Shown here: piece by piece, positions 57,780 through 64,000 of the stretch
How positions within the stretch are numbered: the stretch's first letter is position 1
How the letters are laid out: each line of letters starts with the position of its first letter
Origin: Haematobacter massiliensis
GTDB lineage: Bacteria > Pseudomonadota > Alphaproteobacteria > Rhodobacterales > Rhodobacteraceae
Direction: 5' to 3'
NCBI RefSeq assembly: GCF_000740795.1
Contig: NZ_JGYG01000011.1
Coordinates: forward strand, 62,001-126,000
Length of the DNA: 64,000 bases
Notes under the pieces: model-generated
Databases searched by the model: none
The model's input: the letters and a program-made list of their open reading frames with translations, nothing else
Told to the model about the DNA's origin: nothing
Position numbers and translations under genes: made by a program

Positions 57780-57794
57780 TTAAGGAGGCGCTAA
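57780..57794 (-). promoter_or_regulatory. CtrA-like box TTAA-N7-CTAA upstream of motB
   Basis: The plus strand reads TTAA-GGAGGCG-CTAA, or TTAG-N7-TTAACC on the gene strand, 40 bases before the motB ATG. That distance suits an activator binding at the -35 region. It matches the box before flgE in both half-sites and spacing. Confidence 0.6.
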
Positions 57795-57802
57795 CGCAGC
57801 GC

Positions 57803-58489
57803 TCAGACGACACGGACCTCCAAGACGCCGAGGCCCTCGATGGCGGCGGTCATCACCTGGCCTCGCTGAACGGCGCCGACGCCAGCCGGCGTGCCGGTCA
57901 TGATGAGGTCGCCCGGAGCCAGTTCGAACAGACCGGACAGATGCGCGATCACATCGGCCACCGACCATATCTGATCGGCCAGATCCCCCGACTGGCGAAG
58001 CTCCCCGTCCACCTTCAGCGTGATTGTGCCATTGTCCGGGTGACCTACCTCCGCCACGGGATGAAGGGAGGACACCGGCGCGGAGTGCTCGGCGGCCTTC
58101 GCGGCCTCCCAGGGCCGCCCGGCCTTCTTCGCCTCCGCCTGAAGATCACGGCGGGTCATGTCAAGACCGACGGCATAGCCATAGACGTGGTCCAGCGCCT
58201 CCGCCACGGGGATGTCGCGCCCCCCCTTCGCCAGCGCGACGACCAGTTCGACCTCATGGTGCAGGTCGGCGGTGCGGGAGGGGTAGGGGAATACACCATC
58301 CGTCACGAGGTTGTCGGGGTTCTTCTGGAAGAAGAACGGCGGCTCCTTGCCGGAATGCCCCATTTCGCGCGCGTGCTCGGCGTAGTTGCGGCCGACGCAA
58401 TAGACGCGGCGGACGGGGAAAACCGCCGTCTCCCCCGAGATTGGCAGGGTCACGAGGGGCGGCGCGGGGATCACATAGGTGTCGGACAT
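57803..58489 (-). CDS. fumarylacetoacetate hydrolase family protein
   Basis: FAH-fold hydrolase or decarboxylase of 228 residues from ATG 58489 (GGAGT 6 bases upstream). It has VYCVGRNYAEHAREMG, the FFFQKNPDNLV segment, metal-ligand Glu residues in HHEVELVVAL and the DLIMTGTPAGVG C-terminal motif. Members act on acylpyruvates, fumarylpyruvate or 2-keto-3-deoxy acids; the exact substrate is unclear. A longer frame to 58765 overlaps cysA and is rejected. Confidence 0.88.
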   Translation of the reverse strand: MSDTYVIPAPPLVTLPISGETAVFPVRRVYCVGRNYAEHAREMGHSGKEPPFFFQKNPDNLVTDGVFPYPSRTADLHHEVELVVALAKGGRDIPVAEALDHVYGYAVGLDMTRRDLQAEAKKAGRPWEAAKAAEHSAPVSSLHPVAEVGHPDNGTITLKVDGELRQSGDLADQIWSVADVIAHLSGLFELAPGDLIMTGTPAGVGAVQRGQVMTAAIEGLGVLEVRVV

Positions 58490-58553
58490 GAGGGACTCCG
58501 GTCGGTTGCCAGCCGTTGGTAGCCCCATCGCCCCCAGCATGCCAAGAGCGGGG

Positions 58554-59273
58554 TCAGACGGAGAGGAAGTCCTTGACGAAGGGTGTGGCGGGACGGGCGC
58601 GGATATCGCTCGGCCGGCCGATCTGCTCGATCCGGCCCATGGACATGACGACGACGAGATCAGCCAGCTCCATCGCCTCCTCCTGATCGTGGGTGACGAA
58701 GACGGAGGTAACGCCGGTCGCATCGTGGATTTCGCGCAGGCCATGGCGAAGTTCCCGGCGGACACGGGCGTCCAGCGCGCCGAAGGGTTCGTCCAGCAGC
58801 AGCATGCGCGGTTCGATGGCCAGCGCCCGGGCCAGCGCCACCCGCTGCCGCTGTCCGCCCGAGAGTTGGCTCGGATAGCGTTTGCCGATGTCGGGAAGCT
58901 GGATCAGCTCCAGCAGCTTCGTCACGCGCCGGCGGATTTCCTCGTTCGAGGGCCGAGACTTGCGGGGGCGGGCGCGCAGTCCGTAGGCGATGTTCTCGAA
59001 CACCGTCATGTGGCGGAAAAGCGCATAGGACTGAAAGACGAAGCCGGCGCGACGTTCCTGCACCGAAAGGCCCGTCGCATCCACCCCGTCGAAGAGCACC
59101 CGGCCCGAGGTCGGATACTCCAGCCCGCCCAGGATGCGCAGAAGCGTCGTCTTGCCCGAGCCGGACGGTCCCAGAAGCGCCACCAGCGCCCCGGTCGGGA
59201 TGGAGAGGCTGACGGGATGGAGAGCTGTCGTTCCCTCAAAGGTCTTGGCGATTTCGTCGATCTCGATATGCAT
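58554..59273 (-). CDS. cysA: sulfate ABC transporter ATPase CysA, short form
   Basis: ATP-binding subunit of the sulfate/thiosulfate importer. The 239-residue protein has Walker [14 protein letters not shown] (about 34-46), the [15 protein letters not shown] signature, Walker [13 protein letters not shown] and the switch His. Usual CysA proteins are about 350 residues because a TOBE regulatory domain follows; here the chain stops at KDFLSV, just after the nucleotide-binding domain. All catalytic motifs are present, so it should hydrolyse ATP. A frame to 59318 overlaps cysW and is not used. Confidence 0.9.
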   Translation of the reverse strand: MHIEIDEIAKTFEGTTALHPVSLSIPTGALVALLGPSGSGKTTLLRILGGLEYPTSGRVLFDGVDATGLSVQERRAGFVFQSYALFRHMTVFENIAYGLRARPRKSRPSNEEIRRRVTKLLELIQLPDIGKRYPSQLSGGQRQRVALARALAIEPRMLLLDEPFGALDARVRRELRHGLREIHDATGVTSVFVTHDQEEAMELADLVVVMSMGRIEQIGRPSDIRARPATPFVKDFLSV

Positions 59274-59283
59274 GATCGGCCTC

Positions 59284-60174
59284 TCAATGACGGAGCGTAG
59301 CGGCGAGCTGATCGGCATAGCGCCACTCCAGGAAGGATTTGAGCGCGAGGGTGAGCAGCGCCAGAAGGGTCAGAAGCGCCGCCATGGAAAAGGCCGCGAC
59401 CGAAAGATATTCGTTGTAGAGCATCTCGATGGTGATCGGCATCGTGGCGGTCTGGCCGCGGATCTTGCCGGAGACGACGGCGACGGCCCCGAACTCTCCC
59501 ATCGCACGGGCGTTGCAGAGCAGAACGCCATAGAGCAGCGCCCAGCGGATGTTGGGCAGCGTGACCGTCATGAAGGTCCGCCAGCCGGAGGCGCCAAGGG
59601 TCAGGGCGGCTTCCTCCTCATCCTTGCCCTGCTCGATCATCACCGGGATCAGTTCCCGCGCGACGAAGGGGAAGGTGACGAACATCGTCGCCAGCACGAT
59701 CCCCGGCAGGGCAAAGACGATGGGGAAACCGTGGGCCACGAGCCATCCGCCGACCAGACTGTTCGCTCCGAACAGCAGCACGAGGCAAAGCCCCGCAACC
59801 ACCGGCGAAACGGAGAAGGGCAGGTCGATCAGCGTGATGAGAAAGGCCTTGCCGGTAAAATCGAACTTGGTGATCGCCCAGGCGGCGGCGATGCCGAAAA
59901 CCGCATTCAACGGCACCGAGATGGCGGTGACGATCAGTGTGAGACGTATCGCGGACCAGGCGTCCGGGTTGGAGAGCGATGAGACGGCGGCGAGCCAGCC
60001 CCGCGCCAGCGCCTCGGAGAACACCACCACCAGGGGTGCCACGAGCAGCACCGCCAGCACCCCGAGCACAAGCACGGTCAGCCCGACGCGGAACGCCGGG
60101 CTTTCGTTGGCGGGGTCGCGAAAGCGGCTTTTCGGTTGGGGAAGGGGCGCAGAGCGCGCGGATAGATCAGACAT
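59284..60174 (-). CDS. cysW: sulfate ABC transporter permease CysW
   Basis: Inner-membrane permease of 296 residues with six helices and the EAA loop [20 protein letters not shown] that contacts CysA. ATG 60174 is chosen because GGAGGAG lies 9 bases upstream. It overlaps cysT by 8 bases and precedes cysA by 10. The set order is sbp-cysT-cysW-cysA. Confidence 0.93.
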   Translation of the reverse strand: MSDLSARSAPLPQPKSRFRDPANESPAFRVGLTVLVLGVLAVLLVAPLVVVFSEALARGWLAAVSSLSNPDAWSAIRLTLIVTAISVPLNAVFGIAAAWAITKFDFTGKAFLITLIDLPFSVSPVVAGLCLVLLFGANSLVGGWLVAHGFPIVFALPGIVLATMFVTFPFVARELIPVMIEQGKDEEEAALTLGASGWRTFMTVTLPNIRWALLYGVLLCNARAMGEFGAVAVVSGKIRGQTATMPITIEMLYNEYLSVAAFSMAALLTLLALLTLALKSFLEWRYADQLAATLRH

Positions 60175-61009
60175 GGCCGCTTCTCCTCCGGCTCCAGATC
60201 TGGATGATGTTGATGAGGAAGAGCATGGCAAAGGCGATCAGCAGCATGGCGATGCCGATGGCCGCTGCGCCGTCGTAGTCGAACTGCTCCAGCCGGATGA
60301 CGATGAGCAGGGGGGCGATCTCCGTCTTCATGGGCAGGTTGCCGGCGATGAAGATGACGGAGCCGTATTCGCCGACCGCGCGCGCGAGCGAGAGGGCGAA
60401 GCCGGTCAGCGCGGCCGGCATCAGCACCGGAAGCACCACGCGGCGAATGGTGTAGAAGCGCGAGGCGCCCAGCGTGGCGGAAACCTCCTCCCACTGACGG
60501 TCCACTTCCTCGATCACCGGTTGCACGGTGCGGACGACGAAGGGCAGCCCCACGAAGACCAGCGCGATGAAGATACCGATCTGGGTATAGGCGATGCGGG
60601 TGCCGAGATACTCCACCGCCAGGGCCCCGAAAGCGCCCTTGGGCGCATAGAGGGCGGTGAGCGCGATGCCCGCCACGGCAGTCGGCAGGGCAAATGGCAG
60701 GTCCACGGCCGCATCAATGAGCCGCCGCCCCGGAAAGCGGTAGCGCACGAGCACCCAGGCGAGCAGAACCCCGAACACAAGGTTGAACAGCGCGGCATAG
60801 AGCGACAGCCGGAACGACAGCAGGAGCGCCGCGAACACGCGGGGCTCCGTTGCGACCGACCAGACATTCGCCGGCCCGTAGCTGGCGCCACGAAGAAGCA
60901 GGGCGCCGATGGGCAGCAGGACGATGATCGACAGCATCGCCAGTGTAATGCCCATCGACAGGCCGAACCCCGGTATCGGGGATCGGCGGAGAGCGGCGCC
61001 GCGCATCAT
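60167..61009 (-). CDS. cysT: sulfate ABC transporter permease CysT (CysU)
   Basis: Second permease subunit, 280 residues with six helices and the EAA loop [20 protein letters not shown]. An ATGATG at 61009-61004 offers two adjacent starts; 61009 overlaps the sbp stop and is preferred. The frame extending to 61156 lies over sbp and is not translated. Confidence 0.93.
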   Translation of the reverse strand: MMRGAALRRSPIPGFGLSMGITLAMLSIIVLLPIGALLLRGASYGPANVWSVATEPRVFAALLLSFRLSLYAALFNLVFGVLLAWVLVRYRFPGRRLIDAAVDLPFALPTAVAGIALTALYAPKGAFGALAVEYLGTRIAYTQIGIFIALVFVGLPFVVRTVQPVIEEVDRQWEEVSATLGASRFYTIRRVVLPVLMPAALTGFALSLARAVGEYGSVIFIAGNLPMKTEIAPLLIVIRLEQFDYDGAAAIGIAMLLIAFAMLFLINIIQIWSRRRSGHV

Positions 61010-62013
61010 TTCGCGGTGTAGATCTGATCGAAGACGCCGCCGTCTGCGAAATGCGTGGCCTGCGCTTTCTTCCAGCCGCCGAAATGCTCGATGGTCACGA
61101 GATCGAGTTTCGGGAAGCGCGCCACGTCTTCGGGATCGGCTTTCGAGGTATCCCATGCCCGGTAGTAGTTCTTCGCCGCAAGCGCCTGCGCCTCCGGCGA
61201 GTAGAGCCAGTTAAGGTATTCGGTCGCAAGCTTGCGCTGCTCATCGGATTTGAGGTTCCCCTCGACCAGCGCGACGGGCGGTTCCGCGAGGATGGAGAGG
61301 GAGGGCACGACGATCTCGAACTCACTCGGCCCAAGCTCCTCCAGCGCGAGATAGGCCTCGTTCTCCCAGGCGAGCAGCACATCGCCAAGGCCGCGCTGGG
61401 CGAAGGTGGTCGTGGAGCCGCGTGCGCCGGTGTCGAGGACAGGGACGTGGGTGAAGAGCTGTTTCACGAACTCCTGTGCCTTCGCCTCATCGCCATAGGT
61501 CTTTTCAGCCCAGGCCCAGGCGGCAAGATAGTTCCAGCGCGCCCCCCCGGAGGTTTTCGGATTGGGCGTAATCACCTCCACCCCCTCCTTCACCAGATCG
61601 CTCCAGTCGCTGATCCCCTTGGGATTGCCGGCGCGGACGAGGAACACGATGGTGGAGGTGTAGGGCGAGGAATTGTGCGGAAGTTTCCCCTGCCAGTCGG
61701 CAGGGAGCTTGCCCGTCCGCTCTGCGATCGCGTCGATATCGGCGGCAAGCGCCAGCGTCACCACCTGGGCGTCGAGCCCGTCGATCACCGCCCGCGCCTG
61801 TGCGCCGGAGCCGCCATGAGAGGTGGATATCTGCACCGCGGAGTTGCCCTGTTCGGCCCAGTGCTTGGCGAAGGCATCGTTATAGGCGCGGTAGAACTCC
61901 CGCGTCGGATCGTATGAGACGTTCAGGAGCGTGCTCTGGGCCAGCGCCGGTCCGGCCAGCCAAAGGGAAGCCGCAACGGCCGCCGCTGCCTTGAAAGCGA
62001 GGAAAGGCTTCAT
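61006..62013 (-). CDS. sbp: periplasmic sulfate-binding protein
   Basis: Captures sulfate (or thiosulfate) for the importer. The 335-residue protein from ATG 62013 (GGGAGAAG upstream) has a signal peptide (1-26, ending GPALAQ), [17 protein letters not shown], the [18 protein letters not shown] anion loop and the [21 protein letters not shown] region. Sbp and CysP are too alike to separate reliably. Confidence 0.93.
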   Translation of the reverse strand: MKPFLAFKAAAAVAASLWLAGPALAQSTLLNVSYDPTREFYRAYNDAFAKHWAEQGNSAVQISTSHGGSGAQARAVIDGLDAQVVTLALAADIDAIAERTGKLPADWQGKLPHNSSPYTSTIVFLVRAGNPKGISDWSDLVKEGVEVITPNPKTSGGARWNYLAAWAWAEKTYGDEAKAQEFVKQLFTHVPVLDTGARGSTTTFAQRGLGDVLLAWENEAYLALEELGPSEFEIVVPSLSILAEPPVALVEGNLKSDEQRKLATEYLNWLYSPEAQALAAKNYYRAWDTSKADPEDVARFPKLDLVTIEHFGGWKKAQATHFADGGVFDQIYTAK

Positions 62014-62053
62014 CTGTCTTCTCCCGTTGGTCCGGGCATTTGGCACGGACCGG

Positions 62054-62082
62054 TTGACACCATAATCACGACAGACATTATC
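62054..62082. promoter_or_regulatory. promoter and dyad ATAAT-N10-ATTAT between sbp and the Lrp gene
   Basis: TTGACA (62054-62059) is followed 16 bases later by CATTAT (62076-62081), a usable sigma-70-like promoter toward the Lrp gene. An inverted repeat ATAAT-N10-ATTAT (62062-62066 and 62077-62081) overlaps it, a layout expected of an Lrp/AsnC operator controlling both directions. Confidence 0.45.
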
Positions 62083-62155
62083 GTTATTTTCAATGGTGGC
62101 GTTATTTCGATTTCGCCGGGTCTTGGAGAATATGCTTCTCTGGATGGGAAAGAAA

Positions 62156-62620
62156 ATGGACCTGATCGACAGAAAGATTATCAGTGAGCTTCAGAAGGAC
62201 GCGACCTTGCCCATCGCGCAGATCGCCGATCGGGTGGGCCTGTCGCAAACCCCTTGCTGGAAACGGATTCAGAAGCTCGAACAGTCCGGCGTGATCCTGC
62301 GGCGCGTGGCGCTCATGGACGGGATGAAGATCGGCTGCGCCCTTACCGTGCTGGTGGGGATCGAGGCGCCCGACCACTCCGCCGAATGGCGGGAGCGATT
62401 CGCCGCCGCGGTGAGCGCGCTTCCGGAAGTGATGGAGGTACTGCGCATGGCGGGAGATATGGACTATCTCCTCCGTGTTGCGGTCTCCGACATGGCGGCT
62501 TATGACGCTTTCTACAAACGGCTGACCGACGCGGTGATGCTCAAGAATGTCACGTCGCATTTCGTGATGGAGAGCATCAAGGCGACCACGGCCTATCCCG
62601 TTGATACATTGAGCCGGTGA
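62156..62620 (+). CDS. Lrp/AsnC family transcriptional regulator
   Basis: Regulator of 154 residues from ATG 62156 (GGGAAAG upstream). The N-terminal helix-turn-helix is [30 protein letters not shown] and the rest is the ligand-binding RAM/AsnC domain. It is divergent from the sulfate importer operon, 142 bases away. Cysteine-responsive Lrp-type regulators are known in bacteria, so control of sulfate uptake by cysteine or a related thiol is a reasonable inference. Confidence 0.9.
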   Translation: MDLIDRKIISELQKDATLPIAQIADRVGLSQTPCWKRIQKLEQSGVILRRVALMDGMKIGCALTVLVGIEAPDHSAEWRERFAAAVSALPEVMEVLRMAGDMDYLLRVAVSDMAAYDAFYKRLTDAVMLKNVTSHFVMESIKATTAYPVDTLSR

Positions 62621-62709
62621 CGTCTTGCCGATTCTTCCCGGCGATGTAGCTTCACCATGTTCCCCCGGTTGCGGACCGGGCGGACAGTACTCGCTGACGG
62701 AGACAGGAC

Positions 62710-63213
62710 ATGACCGTGCAAGAACATTTCGAGAGCCGCGACTGGGAGCGCATCACCGCGCTGCCCATGCTCGTCGGCGTAGCGGTCACGGCGGCGGATC
62801 CCAGCGGGCTGTGGGGCGCGATCAAGGAGAGCGCCGCCATGGCGAGCGAACTCCGCCGCGCCAAGGCCAATCCCGAGGACAACGACCTGATTGCGGCAGT
62901 CGTCGCCGCCTATGACAGCGCCGATGAGCGTCAGGTGGTCACGGAGATCCTGCGGGCGGAGGTGCGCAACCGGAAGCCCCCGGAAATCGTCGAGGATATC
63001 GTGGCGGAGGTGGAACGGCTCATGCTGCTTGCCACGGTGAAAATGCCGGAAGATGCTCCCGGCTTTGGCCGCTGGCTCATCGAGATAGCGCGCCAGGTGG
63101 CCGAGGCCGCGACAGAGGGCGGCTTCCTTGGCTTCGGTGGCGAGCCGGTAAGCGCGGAGGAGCGTGCCACGCTGGACCGTCTGGCGCTGGCGATCCGGGT
63201 CGGCCGGGCGTGA
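62710..63213 (+). CDS. conserved hypothetical protein, soluble and helical
   Basis: A 167-residue protein with no signal peptide or membrane segment. It is mostly helical and rich in Ala and Glu, with a central EILRAEVRNRKPPEIVEDIVAEV stretch summarised by its PPEIVED core and a small Gly-rich segment GGFLGFGGEP near 139. GGAGAC 6 bases upstream and the tight spacing to the phosphatase gene (21 bases) support translation. I do not recognise a family; a role linked to the phosphoesterase is only a guess. Confidence 0.7.
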   Translation: MTVQEHFESRDWERITALPMLVGVAVTAADPSGLWGAIKESAAMASELRRAKANPEDNDLIAAVVAAYDSADERQVVTEILRAEVRNRKPPEIVEDIVAEVERLMLLATVKMPEDAPGFGRWLIEIARQVAEAATEGGFLGFGGEPVSAEERATLDRLALAIRVGRA

Positions 63214-63234
63214 TGCCAGGGCGGTGATGCGGTC

Positions 63235-63975
63235 ATGATACGTACCTATGCGATCGGCGACATCCATGGTTATATCGACGAGCTTCGCCGCGCCCACCGG
63301 TTGATCGCGGAAGATCGCGCACGCACCGGCGATTGGGATGCGCCCGTCGTGCATCTGGGGGATCTTGTCGATCGCGGGCCGGATGCGGCGGGCGTGATCG
63401 ACCTGCTGTCGGAGGGCATCGCGGCCGGAGAGCCGTGGGTGGTGCTGAAGGGCAATCACGATCGCATGTTCGTAGGGTTCATGGAGGATCCCATGCGGCG
63501 GGATCCCGGTCTTTCGGAGCGCCATACATGGCTCGCCCCGGCCTTGGGCGGGCTTGATACGCTGGCGTCCTATGGGGTCGGTACGGAAGGGCGGGAGGTC
63601 GCGCAGATTCAGGCGGACGCGCTTCACCGCGTGCCCGAGGCGCACCGGGAGTTCCTCAAGGCGCTCCCCACATCCTACAGGCGGGGCGATCTGATGTTCG
63701 TCCATGCGGGTGTACGGCCCGATGTGCCGCTGGATGCGCAGGTGGAGGATGACCTTGTCTGGATCCGCTCGCCCTTCCTTGAGGATACGCGGAACCATGG
63801 CGCCCTGATCGTGCACGGTCACACTGCGCTCGATGCGGCCACCCATCATGGCAACCGGGTCAATATCGACACGGGCGCCGGCTATGGCAGGCCGATCACC
63901 GCCGCGGTTTTCGAGGACAGGGATGCCTACATCCTGACGGATGAGGGGCGTGTGCCGCTGCGTCCGCCCTACTGA
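63235..63975 (+). CDS. metallophosphoesterase (bis-nucleotide or protein phosphatase type)
   Basis: Calcineurin-like phosphoesterase of 246 residues. Metal ligands are D9 and H11 in GDIHGY, D42 in GDLVDRGPDA, N73 and H74 in KGNHDRM, then FVHAG and VHGHT. The compact size and GDIHG/GDLVDRG/GNHD spacing match the PrpA/ApaH-like protein phosphatase group. It could dephosphorylate proteins or cleave diadenosine polyphosphates; sequence does not decide. The window ends 25 bases after its stop. Confidence 0.92.
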   Translation: MIRTYAIGDIHGYIDELRRAHRLIAEDRARTGDWDAPVVHLGDLVDRGPDAAGVIDLLSEGIAAGEPWVVLKGNHDRMFVGFMEDPMRRDPGLSERHTWLAPALGGLDTLASYGVGTEGREVAQIQADALHRVPEAHREFLKALPTSYRRGDLMFVHAGVRPDVPLDAQVEDDLVWIRSPFLEDTRNHGALIVHGHTALDAATHHGNRVNIDTGAGYGRPITAAVFEDRDAYILTDEGRVPLRPPY

Positions 63976-64000
63976 CGATACCTTGCAGTAACCCCGCTGC

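Overview
The window is about 64 kb of GC-rich bacterial chromosome, and everything recognisable points to an alphaproteobacterium of the order Rhodobacterales (Rhodobacter/Paracoccus-like). The evidence is the gene order amidase-aminotransferase-ftsK-lolA, a comEC-gltX-gltA block, a motB-flgE-flgK-flgL-flgI flagellar operon with CtrA-like boxes, a VPLPA-type C-terminal sorting signal, and a GH108 endolysin plus 3-TM holin pair of the kind used to release gene transfer agents (GTAs). No rRNA, tRNA, intact transposon, prophage or CRISPR array was seen; the only mobile DNA is a short IS5-type transposase relic.

Layout. 0-4.4 kb (+): tail of an upstream gene, then tmk, holB, tatD, a metallo-hydrolase and an AEC carrier in an overlapping operon, closed by a bidirectional terminator. 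4.5-7.4 kb (-): the serine operon serC-serA with a structured leader. 7.6-12.9 kb (+): a beta-oxidation operon (SDR dehydrogenase, thiolase, a FadJ-like protein without its NAD domain, a PaaG-like hydratase, an acyl-CoA dehydrogenase). 13-18.3 kb: an isolated cytochrome c', then AEC carrier, YaiI, HAD phosphatase and ornithine-cyclodeaminase-like genes, separated by three long gene-free stretches. 18.3-22.9 kb: MFS carrier, a glycosyltransferase-like protein, zapE, hspQ and a lysozyme-like lipoprotein. 23-29.4 kb (-): amidase, dapC-like aminotransferase, ftsK, lolA. 29.5-36 kb: ubiH-type monooxygenase (+), a repeat-rich gap, then purL-bolA-grxD-eda (-) and a LysR gene (-) whose 3' flank looks like a terminated small RNA. 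36.2-44.3 kb (+): murI, VPLPA-CTERM protein, argC, ccmE, IS relic, GH108 endolysin, holin, ccmF, ccmH, PaaG-like hydratase. 44.4-49.8 kb (-): exbB-exbD-tonB and gltX, gltA. 49.9-52 kb (+): comEC broken by one extra base in a G8 run. 52-57.7 kb (-): flagellar operon. 57.8-62 kb (-): FAH-family hydrolase and a sulfate ABC importer, with a divergent Lrp/AsnC regulator. 62.7-64 kb (+): a hypothetical protein and a metallophosphoesterase.

How it fits together. Most of the window is housekeeping: nucleotide, DNA and cell-wall synthesis, serine, arginine and purine biosynthesis, cytochrome c maturation, chromosome segregation and lipoprotein transport. Three parts relate to DNA exchange and differentiation in Rhodobacterales: the endolysin-holin pair inside the ccm cluster (GTA release), the frameshifted comEC (DNA uptake), and flagellar genes with TTAA-N7-CTAA boxes; CtrA is known to control all three processes in relatives. 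The most unusual items are the domain-deleted FadJ-like protein beside an SDR dehydrogenase, the comEC homopolymer frameshift, and a candidate structured RNA with a textbook terminator at 34.9-35.08 kb.
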